NCBI RefSeq assembly: GCF_000502875.1
Contig: NZ_AYWX01000002.1
Span: 732,572 to 796,571 of the forward strand
Length of the DNA: 64,000 nt
Direction of reading: 5' to 3'
Source: Mesorhizobium sp. L2C084A000
GTDB taxonomy: Bacteria > Pseudomonadota > Alphaproteobacteria > Rhizobiales > Rhizobiaceae
The notes under the pieces were generated by a model. The model saw only the letters and a program-made list of their open reading frames with translations. It was not told where the DNA came from and ran no database searches. This document shows positions 1 to 9,204 of the stretch, in pieces. Position 1 is the first letter of the stretch. Every line of letters begins with the position of its first letter. Both the position numbers and the translations under genes were made by a program.

Positions 1-1
1 G

Positions 2-814
2 GTTGGCCTTGCAGTCGCGCAAGGCGACGCGGCACGCTTCGCCCTTGCTTCCACCCAATATGTCGAGCGCTATCTCTATTCGCCCTATGCCAGCCAGTTC
101 GCCGACTCCTTCGTCTCCGGCGTCATCGCGCTGCACATGTCGATCAGCCAGGACAAGCTGGGCGACATCACCTCGATGATGGATCCCGAGCGCGAGAAGG
201 TGATCTATCTGCGCATCGCCCGCCGGGCCGCGATAGACGGCCTGAACGACTTGTCGGCCTTCGCTTCGGCGCGGGCGGAACAGGGCCGCGACGGCAACAC
301 CAATCAGGACGATCCACGCGCCCTGCTCTATGCCAGCCTTTCCACCGTCACCTCGGGTACAATCGAGGACGTTCGCGCCAAGCTCGGCAAGATCGACCGC
401 AGCCGGCTGTCGGAGGGCGACCGCGCTTTGCTCGACGCCGCGCAGGCCATTGCCGGCGAGGTCGTCGCGCCGCCCACCGCCCTTCCGGCGGAAAAGCCTG
501 CCCCAGTTCCTGCCGCCGCGGCACAGCCGGTGCCCGAGATCGCCACGGCGCAAGGCGCCGATGACAGTGGCCTGCCACCGGTCGAAGGCGCCATCTCGGA
601 GCAACCCGCCGTCACCGCGGCCTCCGGCGGACCAGCCGCCAATGCCCCGGACATGGCAGCAGCGGCATCCGCCGAGCCTGCGACTGTCATGCCGGCGTCG
701 GCACTGTCGCCCGCAGCCGGTCCAGAGCCCGCCGATCCGACCGACGCCGCCATGACCAGAACACGTCGACAGCTCGACCTGATCGACCAGATGCTTGGAG
801 CCGCCCCAAAATGA
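2..814 (+). CDS. motC: Chemotaxis/motility protein MotC, C-terminal part
   Basis: The reading frame is open from the left edge, so the N-terminus with its expected signal peptide lies outside the window. About 270 codons are visible. MotC is the rhizobial periplasmic motility protein that associates with MotB and affects motor function. The visible part starts with a helical, alanine-rich segment (VAQGDAARFALASTQYVERY) and ends in a long Pro/Ala-rich, low-complexity region followed by a basic TRTRRQLDLIDQML tail. Identification rests on the alanine-rich composition and above all on the following motD-transglycosylase-rem order, which is diagnostic for rhizobial mot clusters. The stop overlaps the motD start (ATGA), so the two are translationally coupled. 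An internal ATG at 137 is not a plausible start because the conserved reading frame continues upstream of it. Confidence 0.85.
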   Translation, partial: VGLAVAQGDAARFALASTQYVERYLYSPYASQFADSFVSGVIALHMSISQDKLGDITSMMDPEREKVIYLRIARRAAIDGLNDLSAFASARAEQGRDGNTNQDDPRALLYASLSTVTSGTIEDVRAKLGKIDRSRLSEGDRALLDAAQAIAGEVVAPPTALPAEKPAPVPAAAAQPVPEIATAQGADDSGLPPVEGAISEQPAVTAASGGPAANAPDMAAAASAEPATVMPASALSPAAGPEPADPTDAAMTRTRRQLDLIDQMLGAAPK

Positions 815-2184
815 CCACCAGCCTCGGCTCGGCCTTGCCAGGATTTGCCTCCACGCGCGCGACGTCGGAGCAGCCTGCCGCGAACGGCAGGAACGATGAC
901 GCCGGCTTCGGCAAGATGCTGCGCGACGATGCCCGCCCGGAACGGCAGCCGTCGACAGAGGCGGGATCGCGCGACCAGCGCTGGAGCAAGCTCGCTGCCG
1001 GCCTTGCCGGGCATGACGCCAAGGCCGAACCGGCATCGGCCGAGCCCGGAAGGACCATCTCGGCCAAAGTGGCAAACGTGAAAACCGGCAAGGACGATTT
1101 GGAAGAAAACGCGAAGGCCGACGCTGAAGATACGGCGCCGGATGCCGGGCCGCTTCAGGACGACCTGCCGCTGCTGATCGCGTTTCATGACCTGCGGCAT
1201 TTCGCGACAACGGCCAAGGCAGCCGGGGGCAATACGGCCACCGGCGAGAATCCGTCGGACCCGGCGCTCGATGGGCAGGCTTCACTGCCAAAGACCTACC
1301 GGCCAAAAGCCGCGGGCGGACGCGAAGCACTCGAAACCATGTCGAAGCCGGAGCAGGCGTCGATCGTCGACGGACCTTTGACGGCGCTTGACGGTCAGTC
1401 GCCGAGCGCTGCCTCCAGCGCGCCAAAACGCGACGCCGCTGCGGCGGCCCAGAAGCTGTCGGACGCACCGGCCGCCGATGTGCCCGGCGTGCGGTCGAAG
1501 CACACCGCGAATGCGATGAAGAGCATCGAGGATGTCCAGTCCTCGATGCGTCCAGAAGCGGGAAAACAGTCCCTGTCCACTGCGCGCATCGACGTGGTGT
1601 CGGAACGGAGTTTCCCCGCACCGCCGCAAAGTCCCATCAGCCAGGCAGCCCTCAATGTGATCAACGCCATAGCCGCCGACGCCGGGCCGCAAAAGGCGCT
1701 TTCAGCCTCACCCACGACCACCCATCTGGCCAGCTCTGTTGCCGTTCCGACACATGTGTTGAAGATCGAACTCCACCCAGCCGAACTCGGCATGGTGACG
1801 GCCAATCTTCGCCTCTCCGGGGAACAACTTTCGATTGAGCTGAAGCCTGAAACGCACGACGCTTATCGTCGGCTGTCCGCCGACAGCGAGGCCATCGTCA
1901 AGTCACTGCGGGGGCTCGGCTTTGAGGTTGACAAGGTCACGATACTGCAACCTTCGGTAGCAGTTCCCGCTACAACCCGGACGGATGCAACCGCTCCTAT
2001 GGCGGCGGCGACAGGCCGCGATCCAGCATCCTTTCAACCGGGGAATTCGGGCAGCGGCAATGGTGGAGCCGGCGGCCAGCAACCGGGCCAGCAATCCTCA
2101 GGGAAACGCAACGATGACGCGCAGGACTACGGCCGCGGCACTTCGCCTGCTCGCGAGCGCGCTGGCGGCGATATCTTTATCTAG
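811..2184 (+). CDS. motD: MotD / FliK-type flagellar hook-length control protein
   Basis: The 457-residue protein has a long, poorly conserved hydrophilic N-terminal two-thirds and a C-terminal Flg_hook-type domain at about residues 310-385. Recognisable there are LKIELHPAELGMVTANLRLS and IELKPETHDAYRRL, the core of FliK C-termini. In rhizobia this gene was first called motD and later recognised as the fliK equivalent. It would be a secreted molecular ruler that fixes hook length and switches export specificity in the type III export gate. The extreme C-terminus is Gly/Gln-rich. The start overlaps the motC stop by four bases. The 3' end overlaps the next gene by 71 bases in another frame, which is unusually long. 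Family assignment is firm; the choice of name follows rhizobial usage. Confidence 0.88.
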   Translation: MTTSLGSALPGFASTRATSEQPAANGRNDDAGFGKMLRDDARPERQPSTEAGSRDQRWSKLAAGLAGHDAKAEPASAEPGRTISAKVANVKTGKDDLEENAKADAEDTAPDAGPLQDDLPLLIAFHDLRHFATTAKAAGGNTATGENPSDPALDGQASLPKTYRPKAAGGREALETMSKPEQASIVDGPLTALDGQSPSAASSAPKRDAAAAAQKLSDAPAADVPGVRSKHTANAMKSIEDVQSSMRPEAGKQSLSTARIDVVSERSFPAPPQSPISQAALNVINAIAADAGPQKALSASPTTTHLASSVAVPTHVLKIELHPAELGMVTANLRLSGEQLSIELKPETHDAYRRLSADSEAIVKSLRGLGFEVDKVTILQPSVAVPATTRTDATAPMAAATGRDPASFQPGNSGSGNGGAGGQQPGQQSSGKRNDDAQDYGRGTSPARERAGGDIFI

Positions 2185-2701
2185 CGCGGCAAACGCCGCC
2201 GCAGCCGCGGCCAACCCCTGCGAGCCGGAGATCCTGCGCGCCGCCGATCGTTATGGCGTGCCCGCCGGCATCCTCTATGCTGTTGGCCTGACGGAGACCG
2301 GAAACAAGGGCAGCCTTCAACCCAATGCCTTGAATATAGAAGGAAAAGCAGTCTTTCCGAGGAGCCGGACCGAGGCCCTTGCCGCCTTCGCCAATGCCCG
2401 GCGCGAGGGCAAGACCCTGATCGATCTGGGCTGCATGCAGATCAATCACCACTATCACGCATCGCATTTTCGCAGCGTCGAGGACATGCTCGACCCACGC
2501 CAGAACGTCGACTATGCGGCGCGCTTCCTGGCCAGCCTTCATGCCCGTCACGAGACCTGGTCGATGGCCGTTGCCCGCTATCATGCCGGTCCCGACAACG
2601 ACCCGGCGCAGAAGATCTATGTCTGCCGCGTCATTGCCAACATGGTCGCCACCGGCTTTGGAAAATGGACCGCGAACGCCCGCGGCTTCTGCAACCCGTA
2701 A
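2114..2701 (+). CDS. Exported lytic transglycosylase (SLT domain)
   Basis: The 195-residue protein has an N-terminal signal peptide (basic MTRRTT, then an alanine/leucine-rich core ending near SSAANAAAAA) and an SLT-type domain. ILRAADRYGVPAGILYAVGLTETG carries the catalytic glutamate in the LTETG context, and GCMQINHHYH matches the substrate-binding GxMQI motif. Family members cleave the peptidoglycan glycan backbone; here the likely job is to open the wall for the flagellar rod. The start at 2114 is preceded by AGGGAAA and is required to keep the signal peptide, which places it 71 bases inside motD. An upstream in-frame ATG at 1985 would bury the signal sequence. Its position between motD and rem is conserved in rhizobia. 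Confidence 0.85.
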   Translation: MTRRTTAAALRLLASALAAISLSSAANAAAAAANPCEPEILRAADRYGVPAGILYAVGLTETGNKGSLQPNALNIEGKAVFPRSRTEALAAFANARREGKTLIDLGCMQINHHYHASHFRSVEDMLDPRQNVDYAARFLASLHARHETWSMAVARYHAGPDNDPAQKIYVCRVIANMVATGFGKWTANARGFCNP

Positions 2702-2923
2702 GCGCATTTCCCGTTACTAATAGACCAACCGTACAACCCGAATTGTTGGTTTGACTTGATCATACCTTGCCGCCGAAAGCACATCTGGCCGCCCGCTAAT
2801 GCAACCGATACGATTCCAGACTCCCAAGAAACTAGCTACAAGAAATGACGGTTGTTCAGGATTCCCGCCAGCGGATACGCCTCTCTTCACGGGGCAAATG
2901 ATTTGATTCGGAAGGCGGGGCCG

Positions 2924-3592
2924 ATGATTGTGATCGTTGACGAGCGCGAGCTCGTAACAGAGGGATACAATTCACTTTTCGATCGTGAGGGCATCGCCTG
3001 TGCAGGCTTTGCGTCCGGCGAATTCGGTGAGTGGGTGAACTCGGCCGCGGACACCGATCTGCGCTCGGTCAGGGCCTTCCTCATCGGCGACTGCCGCGAG
3101 GGTTCCATCTCTCCGCGCCAGATCCGCGACCGCACCGGCGCTCCGGTCATTGCGCTCAGCGAACAGCATTCGCTGGAGAACACGCTGCGGTTGTTCGAGA
3201 GCGGCGTCGACGACGTCATTCGCAAGCCCGTCCATATCCGCGAGATTCTGGCCCGCATCACCGCCATCCGCCGCCGCGCCCAGGAAGACGTCGCCTACAC
3301 CGAGATCGGCGCCATGCGCATCTTCATGGACGGCCGCGACCCCGAGATCGACGGTCAGCCCCTCCCCCTGCCGCGCCGCGAGCGCCGCATCCTCGAATAT
3401 CTGGCGAGCAATCGGGGGCGCCGTGTCACCAAGACCCAGGTTTTCAATGCCATCTACGGCATCTTCGACGAAGAGGTCGAGGAGAACGTGGTGGAAAGCC
3501 ACATCAGCAAACTGCGCAAGAAGCTGCGCGAGAAGCTGGGCACCGACCCGATCGATTCCAAGCGTTTCCTCGGCTACCGGCTCGTCTTCTGA
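2924..3592 (+). CDS. rem: OmpR-type transcriptional activator of flagellar genes Rem
   Basis: The 222-residue protein has a receiver-like N-terminus ([11 protein letters not shown], then AFLIGD and VIRKP with the conserved lysine near residue 101) and a C-terminal winged helix ([42 protein letters not shown]). In Sinorhizobium, Rem is the exponential-phase activator between the VisNR master regulator and the class III swimming genes, and it is an orphan regulator without a partner kinase nearby, as here. I chose ATG 2924 because it opens directly on the beta1 strand VIVDE and has GGCGGGG upstream; a TTG at 2852 would add 24 unconserved residues. The 222 bases before the gene hold its promoter, with a possible TTGACT box near 2751; I could not define a -10 element. 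Confidence 0.88.
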   Translation: MIVIVDERELVTEGYNSLFDREGIACAGFASGEFGEWVNSAADTDLRSVRAFLIGDCREGSISPRQIRDRTGAPVIALSEQHSLENTLRLFESGVDDVIRKPVHIREILARITAIRRRAQEDVAYTEIGAMRIFMDGRDPEIDGQPLPLPRRERRILEYLASNRGRRVTKTQVFNAIYGIFDEEVEENVVESHISKLRKKLREKLGTDPIDSKRFLGYRLVF

Positions 3593-3671
3593 TGCAGCGC
3601 CGCGCCAGCCTCGCGCAAGAAAACATGCGTAGCCTCGTAGCCAGCAGCATGGACACAGCGGAGACGTTTCG

Positions 3672-4928
3672 ATGAGCCTCTACGGAATGATGCGGACCGG
3701 CGTCTCCGGCATGAACGCCCAGGCAAACCGCCTATCGACGGTCGCCGACAACATCGCCAATTCCGACACCACCGGCTACAAGCGCTCCTCCGCCGAATTC
3801 TCGACGCTGGTCATGCCGTCGACCGGCGGTGCCTACAATTCCGGCGGCGTCACCACGACGATCCGCCAGGCGGTCAGCGATCCGGGTGTGCTTCAATACA
3901 CGACCTCGGTTTCCGACCTTGCCGTCAGCGGCGATGGCTTCTTTGTCGTTCAGGATCCGAGCGGCACCCCCTACCTGACCCGGGCCGGCGCTTTCGTTCC
4001 CGACGGTCAAGGCAGACTGGTCAACTCGGCCGGCTTCCAGTTGATGGCGTACAGCTACGACAACGGCGTACCGGCAGCGACGGTCAATGGCTTCGAGGGG
4101 TTGGTCCCGGTTGTCATCTCAGACCAGGGAATGACTGCAACACCGAGCACTGAGGGCAGCTATGCCGGCAACCTGCCGGCCGGCGCGACCCCGATCGCCG
4201 CCGGCAATCTGCCCACCACCAATGCTGTCGGCGCGCAGTACACCTCAAAATCCTCCATGGTTGCCTACGACAATCTCGGCAACAAGAAGCTGCTCGACGT
4301 CTATTTCACCAACACCGGCGCCGGCACCTGGCAGGTCTCGGTCTTCGATCAGTCTCAGGCCACGGCCGGGACAGCATTCCCCTATACCGGTGGCGCGCTG
4401 GGCTCGGCCAACCTGACGTTCGACGCCACCACTGGCAAGCTCACCGGCGCCGTCGACAGCGTCTCCCTCACCGTGCCCAACGGCGCCGCCTTTTCGCTCG
4501 ATCTGTCTGCGCTGACCCAGCTTGGCGCCGGCTTCACGGTTTCCGACGCCCAGGTCAACGGCAACGCGCCGAGCACTATCGACAAGGTCCAGATCAGCAA
4601 GGACGGCACCATCTACGCGCAGTACAAGGACGGCTCCACCAAGCCGCTCTACAAGATCCCGCTGGCTGACGTACAGAGCCCGGATCAGCTCAAGGCGCTG
4701 CCTGGCAACGTCTATTCGCAGGGCACCGAGTCCGGCGCGGTTCGTGTCGGCTTTGCCAATGAAGGCAAGCTCGGCTCCATCATCTCCGGCGCGCTCGAGA
4801 ATTCCAACGTCGACATCGCCGAAGAACTGACCAACATGATCGCGGCACAGCGCAGCTACACCGCCAATTCGAAAGTCTTCCAGACCGGTTCCGATCTGAT
4901 GGACGTCCTTGTCAACCTGAAGAGATAA
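3672..4928 (+). CDS. flgE: Flagellar hook protein FlgE
   Basis: The 418-residue protein forms the extracellular hook that joins the basal body to the filament. The N-terminal rod/hook signature SLYGMMRTGVSGMNAQANRL followed by VADNIANSDTTGYKRS is clear, and the C-terminal heptad region VDIAEELTNMIAAQRSYTAN and TGSDLMDVLVNLKR is the matching coiled-coil partner. The central D1/D2 region is Gly/Thr/Ala-rich as usual for hook proteins. The length fits alphaproteobacterial FlgE. GGAGA lies about nine bases before the ATG. The gene follows rem by 79 bases and begins the hook-associated run flgE-flgK-flgL, so it could be read from its own Rem-dependent promoter; no promoter motif was proven. Confidence 0.96.
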   Translation: MSLYGMMRTGVSGMNAQANRLSTVADNIANSDTTGYKRSSAEFSTLVMPSTGGAYNSGGVTTTIRQAVSDPGVLQYTTSVSDLAVSGDGFFVVQDPSGTPYLTRAGAFVPDGQGRLVNSAGFQLMAYSYDNGVPAATVNGFEGLVPVVISDQGMTATPSTEGSYAGNLPAGATPIAAGNLPTTNAVGAQYTSKSSMVAYDNLGNKKLLDVYFTNTGAGTWQVSVFDQSQATAGTAFPYTGGALGSANLTFDATTGKLTGAVDSVSLTVPNGAAFSLDLSALTQLGAGFTVSDAQVNGNAPSTIDKVQISKDGTIYAQYKDGSTKPLYKIPLADVQSPDQLKALPGNVYSQGTESGAVRVGFANEGKLGSIISGALENSNVDIAEELTNMIAAQRSYTANSKVFQTGSDLMDVLVNLKR

Positions 4929-4955
4929 GACGGGCGTCGCCCGCGAAAGACCCGC

Positions 4956-6410
4956 ATGTCACTGTCTACCGCATTGAGTATCGCCCAGTCGGCGCTTATG
5001 AACACCGCGCGACAGACCAGCGTTGTCTCGCGCAACGTGGCCGACGCCTCCAACCCGGACTATTCACGCCGTCAGGCCGTCGTCACCAGCACGGCGCAGG
5101 GCGCGCGTTCGGTCGATATCCAGCGCGCAGCCAACGAGCTTTTGTTTCGCCAGAATCTCGGCGCGCTGTCGGCCTGGAGCGGGCAGAACGCGCTCTACAG
5201 CGGCATGGATCAGCTGGGCGTTGCGGTCAATGGCGTCGACAATGCGTCCTCGCCCTCGACCGCGATCGCCAACCTGCAGCAGGTGCTGCAGCTCTACGCC
5301 ACCTCGCCGTCGAACCAGAACCTCGGCGCCTCGGTCATCGACGCCGCCAAGCAGGTCGTGCGCTCGCTCAATGAGGGCTCCAAGGCAGTCCAGGATTTCC
5401 GCACCCAGACCGACGGCCAGATCGCCACGGCCGTCGATGACCTGAACTCGCTGCTCGGCCAATTCCAGGATGCCAACACGGCGGTCATGTCCGGAACCCG
5501 TTCCGGCACCGACGTTTCCGATGCGCTCGACCAGCGCGACGCGCTTTTGAAGAAGATTTCGAACTATGTCCCGGTGTCGACCTTCACGCGAGGCGACAAT
5601 GACATGGTCATCACCACCGGTGACGGCACGACTTTGTTCGAGACGATACCGCGCACGGTCACCTTCGCGGCGTCGGCAGGCTATACCGCGGGTGCCGCCG
5701 GCAATGCCGTTTACATCGACAACGTGCCGATCTCGGCGGGAGCCGGCGGCAACACCAGCGCCAGCGGCACGCTTGCCGGCCTGCTGCAATTGCGCGACGG
5801 CGTCGCCTCGACCATGCAGAGCCAGCTCGATGAGACCGCGCGTGGCCTGATCACCGCTTTTGCCGAGACCGCACCCTCGATGGCCAATGCCGCCGGCCTG
5901 TTCACCTGGTCGGGAGCGCCGGCCGTGCCGGCCGCCGGCACGCTGGTCACCGGCCTTGCCGCGTCCATCAGCGTCAATGCAGCGATGGACCCGAGCACCG
6001 GCGGCAACCCGACGCTGCTGCGCGACGGCGGCGCCAACGGTGCTGCCTATGTCGCCAACACGGGCGGCGGCGCGTCCTATTCCACCCTTCTGGTTGCCTA
6101 TGGCGACCGGCTCGACCAGCCGATGACTTTCGACCCCGCCGCCGGCGTTTCGGCAACCTCCAGCGTATCCGACTACGCCGCCAGTTCGATCGGTTGGTTC
6201 GAGAGCGTGCGCCAGCAGGCTTCGACCGCCTCCGACGCCAAGGAAGCACTGGCATCGCGCAGCGCCGAGGCGCTGTCCAACGCGACCGGGGTCAATGTCG
6301 ACCAGGAAATGTCGCTGCTGCTCGACCTCGAACACACCTACCAGGCATCAGCCCGGATGATGAAAACCGTCGACGACATGTTGACGGCCTTGCTCAACGC
6401 GGTGGGATAA
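4956..6410 (+). CDS. flgK: Flagellar hook-associated protein 1 FlgK (HAP1)
   Basis: The 484-residue protein forms the hook-filament junction, together with FlgL. The N-terminus SLSTALSIAQSALMNTARQT and the VSRNVADASNPDYSRR motif match the flagellar rod/hook N-terminal family in its FlgK form. The C-terminus VNVDQEMSLLLDLEHTYQAS plus ARMMKTVDDMLTALLNAVG is the typical FlgK terminal coiled coil. The gene starts 27 bases after flgE, and flgL begins four bases after the FlgK stop, so the three are evidently co-transcribed. Nothing is unusual in length or composition. Confidence 0.96.
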   Translation: MSLSTALSIAQSALMNTARQTSVVSRNVADASNPDYSRRQAVVTSTAQGARSVDIQRAANELLFRQNLGALSAWSGQNALYSGMDQLGVAVNGVDNASSPSTAIANLQQVLQLYATSPSNQNLGASVIDAAKQVVRSLNEGSKAVQDFRTQTDGQIATAVDDLNSLLGQFQDANTAVMSGTRSGTDVSDALDQRDALLKKISNYVPVSTFTRGDNDMVITTGDGTTLFETIPRTVTFAASAGYTAGAAGNAVYIDNVPISAGAGGNTSASGTLAGLLQLRDGVASTMQSQLDETARGLITAFAETAPSMANAAGLFTWSGAPAVPAAGTLVTGLAASISVNAAMDPSTGGNPTLLRDGGANGAAYVANTGGGASYSTLLVAYGDRLDQPMTFDPAAGVSATSSVSDYAASSIGWFESVRQQASTASDAKEALASRSAEALSNATGVNVDQEMSLLLDLEHTYQASARMMKTVDDMLTALLNAVG

Positions 6411-6414
6411 TTCC

Positions 6415-7458
6415 ATGACTTCAGTCTCCTCGGCCGCAATCTCCAATGCCATGCGCTCCCAGCAGATGCGCATGCAGGCCGAACTCGTCAAAGCCACCAA
6501 AGAATCCTCGACGGGCCGGGTCGCTGACGTCGGCCTGGCTCTCGGTGGGCGCACCACCCAGGCCGTCACCTTCCAGCGCGATCTTGACCGGCTCAACGTC
6601 ATCATCGATTCCAACGGCCTGGTCGGCGCCCGGCTTTCCTCGACGCAGACCTCGCTTGGTCAGCTCTCCACCGCCGCGCAGACCTTCCTGTCCGCCCTGA
6701 CCACCGCTTCCTCGAGCGACTCGTCCAACAGCCTCACCCGGGACTCCGGCAAGGCGACCATCCAGCAGCTGACCTCGATCCTCAACACCAGCGTCAATGG
6801 TGAATATCTGTTTGCCGGCACCAACACAGACGTCAAGCCGATCAACGATTTCACCGCTGCCGGCTCTCCTGCCAAGGCTGCATTCGATACCGCTTTCCTC
6901 ACCAATTTCGGTTTCACCCAGGACGACCCGGCAGCGGCCAACATCACGGCTGCCCAGATGGACGATTTCATCACCAATGATGTCGTGCCGCAGTTCACGG
7001 GCGCGGGTTGGCAAGGCAACTGGTCGAACGCCACCGACCAGCAGATCGTCAGCCGCATCGCACTCAACGAAACCACACCGACTTCGACCAGCGCCAACAG
7101 CGATGGCATTCAGAAACTCGCCATGGCGGCAGCCATGGTCAGCAGCCTGATGTCCAGCAACATCAGCCAGGCGGCGAAGAATACGGTTGTCAGCCGCTCG
7201 ACCACATTGGTTGGCGAAGCGCTGAGCGGCATTGGCCAGCTTCAATCCGAGACCGGCATCGTCCAGAAGCGGGTTTCCGATGCCAACGATCGGATGAAAA
7301 CGCAGGTCGACCTTTTCGAACGGCACATTCTCGATCTGGAAGCCGTCGATCCGGCGGCAGCCGCGACACGGGTCGCGGACCTGACACAGCACATCGAAAC
7401 GTCTTTCGCGTTGACCGCACGCCTGCAGCAGCTCAGCCTGTTGAATTACCTGACCTGA
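6415..7458 (+). CDS. flgL: Flagellar hook-associated protein 3 FlgL (HAP3)
   Basis: The 347-residue flagellin-like protein is the second hook-filament junction ring. The N-terminal flagellin-type coiled coil (MTSVSSAAISNAMRSQQMRM through LVKATKESSTGRVADVGLAL) and a C-terminal one (VQKRVSDANDRMKTQVDLFE, then ALTARLQQLSLLNYL) flank a central variable region with EYLFAGTN, a motif common to FlgL and flagellins. Its position directly after flgK and before flaF/flbT distinguishes it from a filament flagellin. Export probably needs a FlgN-type chaperone, for which a candidate is encoded at 21801-22226. Confidence 0.95.
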   Translation: MTSVSSAAISNAMRSQQMRMQAELVKATKESSTGRVADVGLALGGRTTQAVTFQRDLDRLNVIIDSNGLVGARLSSTQTSLGQLSTAAQTFLSALTTASSSDSSNSLTRDSGKATIQQLTSILNTSVNGEYLFAGTNTDVKPINDFTAAGSPAKAAFDTAFLTNFGFTQDDPAAANITAAQMDDFITNDVVPQFTGAGWQGNWSNATDQQIVSRIALNETTPTSTSANSDGIQKLAMAAAMVSSLMSSNISQAAKNTVVSRSTTLVGEALSGIGQLQSETGIVQKRVSDANDRMKTQVDLFERHILDLEAVDPAAAATRVADLTQHIETSFALTARLQQLSLLNYLT

Positions 7459-7489
7459 CAACGCTTAACGGAACGGTAGAGCCCCAACG

Positions 7490-7837
7490 ATGTACCAATT
7501 CTCCTACGCCGACATCCAGAGCAACTCCGTTGCCGACGCGAAGGACCGCGAGCGGGAGCTTCTGACCCGCTCGATCGACATGCTGGCGGCGGCAGCAGCG
7601 GCCGGCCACGATTCGATGGAGGCGATCGAGGCGCTTCACTTCACCAACCGCGTCTGGACCGCCTTCGTCGAGGATCTTGGCTCCAGCGACAACGCCCTGC
7701 CCAAGGAACTGCGCGCCAACCTCATTTCCATCGGCCTGTGGCTGCTGCGCGAGGCGGAGGACATCCGTCAGGGCCGCACCAACAATTTCGAAGGGTTGAT
7801 CGAGGTGTCCCAGATCATCAGGGACGGCATTCAATGA
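7490..7837 (+). CDS. flaF: Flagellar biosynthesis regulator FlaF
   Basis: The 115-residue cytoplasmic helical protein carries the family pattern MYQFSYADI near the N-terminus and LRANLISIGLWLLREAEDI later. In Caulobacter and rhizobia FlaF promotes flagellin synthesis or secretion and acts opposite to FlbT. The gene lies 31 bases after flgL, and its stop codon overlaps the flbT ATG, giving the usual flaF-flbT couple in which the balance of the two proteins sets flagellin output. Length is normal for the family. Confidence 0.94.
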   Translation: MYQFSYADIQSNSVADAKDRERELLTRSIDMLAAAAAAGHDSMEAIEALHFTNRVWTAFVEDLGSSDNALPKELRANLISIGLWLLREAEDIRQGRTNNFEGLIEVSQIIRDGIQ

Positions 7838-8277
7838 CCAACACGCTGAAGATATCGCTCAAGCCGAACGAAAAGATCTACATCAACGGCGCCGTCATCC
7901 GGGTCGACCGCAAGGTCACCGTCGAATTGATGAACGACGTCCAGTTCCTGCTCGAAAGCCACGTGATTCAGGCCGACGATGCCTCGACACCGCTCAAGCA
8001 GCTCTATTTCATCCTGCAGGTCATGCTGATGAACCCGGCGGGCGCCGCCGCCGCGCGCGACATGTTCCGCCGTTCGCTGCCGCTGCTTCTGGCAAGCTTC
8101 GAGGACACCCAGATCTGCAGCGCGCTGAAACAGATCGACCGCATGGTCGGCGAGGATCATATCTACGAGGCGCTGAAGGCGATCCGCGCGCTTTATCCGC
8201 TCGAACGCCGCGCGCTGGGTGGTAATGACGATGTTTCGGGTGCCGAGCGCCCGTTGGCTGTGGGAGCACGATACTGA
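7834..8277 (+). CDS. flbT: Flagellin post-transcriptional repressor FlbT
   Basis: The 147-residue protein begins MTNTLKISLKPNEKIYINGA, the conserved FlbT N-terminus. In Caulobacter FlbT binds the 5' untranslated region of flagellin mRNA and destabilises it when assembly is incomplete, so it couples filament synthesis to hook completion. The ATG overlaps the flaF stop, and the FlbT TGA overlaps the flgD ATG (ATGA at 8277), so translation of three genes is linked. An in-frame start at 7738 inside flaF is rejected because the family N-terminus begins at 7834. Confidence 0.94.
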   Translation: MTNTLKISLKPNEKIYINGAVIRVDRKVTVELMNDVQFLLESHVIQADDASTPLKQLYFILQVMLMNPAGAAAARDMFRRSLPLLLASFEDTQICSALKQIDRMVGEDHIYEALKAIRALYPLERRALGGNDDVSGAERPLAVGARY

Positions 8278-8684
8278 TGAACGTGGACATGACGACGACG
8301 ATTCCGACCGGCGCCAATCAGGCCACGGCGTCGACCTCGAAGACAGCGGTCGACTACCAGTCGTTCCTGAAGCTTCTGATCGCCGAGATGAAGAACCAGG
8401 ATCCAACCAAGCCGATGGATTCGACGCAATATGTCGCCCAGCTCGCCACCTTCTCTCAGGTCGAGCAATCGGTGCAGACCAACACCAAGCTCAATCAGAT
8501 CATGCAGTCCTCGGCGCTGTCGCAGGCCGACGCACTGATCGGGCGCTCGATAACCTCCGCCGACGGCCTGACGACGGGCACCGTGGCTTCGGTGCGCCTC
8601 GCCAGCAACGGTCTCATCGCCGTGCTGCAGAACGGCACCGAAGTCGCGGTCGGTCCGGGAGTTTCGGTCAAGGCAGCAAGCTGA
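8277..8684 (+). CDS. flgD: Flagellar hook assembly scaffold FlgD (short form)
   Basis: The 135-residue protein contains the FlgD N-terminal signature: VDYQSFLKLLIAEMKNQDPT, then PMDSTQYVAQLATFSQVEQS. FlgD caps the growing hook and lets FlgE subunits assemble. It is much shorter than the enterobacterial protein (about 230 residues) and ends shortly after a small beta segment (GLTTGTVASVRLASNGLIAV); short FlgD proteins are usual in rhizobia, so I do not regard this one as truncated. It overlaps flbT by one base and is followed after 24 bases by fliQ. Confidence 0.94.
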   Translation: MNVDMTTTIPTGANQATASTSKTAVDYQSFLKLLIAEMKNQDPTKPMDSTQYVAQLATFSQVEQSVQTNTKLNQIMQSSALSQADALIGRSITSADGLTTGTVASVRLASNGLIAVLQNGTEVAVGPGVSVKAAS

Positions 8685-8708
8685 CGCTTTCGGCAGAGAG
8701 CCAGTCCC

Positions 8709-8975
8709 ATGAATGAGGCCGACGCTCTCGACATCGTCCAGTATGCGGTGTGGACGGTGCTCGTCGCGTCGGCTCCGGTGGTGCTGGTCGCCATGGCGGT
8801 CGGCATCGGCATCGCCCTCATCCAGGCGCTGACGCAGGTGCAGGAGATCACCTTGACCTTTGTGCCGAAAATCGTCGCCATCATGCTGGTGGTGGCGCTG
8901 ACCGGCCCCTTCATCGGCAGCCAGATATCGGCCTTCACCAACGTCATCTTCGAGCGCATCCAGAACGGATTCTGA
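8709..8975 (+). CDS. fliQ: Flagellar type III export gate protein FliQ
   Basis: The 88-residue protein has two hydrophobic helices (about residues 14-42 and 54-75) and the family motif IALIQALTQVQEITLTFVPK. FliQ forms part of the FliPQR export gate in the inner membrane. The preceding genes are flgD and the following flagellar gene is flhA, but in this genome fliQ and flhA are separated by about 4.3 kb holding non-flagellar genes. The 229 bases after the stop contain no recognised gene; I saw no clear terminator in them. Confidence 0.95.
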   Translation: MNEADALDIVQYAVWTVLVASAPVVLVAMAVGIGIALIQALTQVQEITLTFVPKIVAIMLVVALTGPFIGSQISAFTNVIFERIQNGF

Positions 8976-9204
8976 ACCTGTTCCAGGATGGTGTGCCGCG
9001 GCATGCCGTTCGCAATTGTCTGAAGACAGAGCCGCCGATCCCCGCGGCACCTCCGGACCCACGGCGGACAAGGCCTGGACCGCCTCTATCCCATTGTTGG
9101 ACCATGAGCTTTTTTGCCCTTTGCGGCGCCATGCCCTACTTTCGGCAAACGGTCTGCGCAAACGGATTGTCTGACGAGCAGGCACGACATGGCAGGAACC
9201 CCAA

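Noticed and set aside
328..1200. 290-codon open frame on the minus strand across motC and motD
   Set aside because: Shadow of two coupled genes; the motC-motD frames are supported by family match and ATGA overlap.
5064..6335. 423-codon open frame on the minus strand
   Set aside because: Shadow of flgK.
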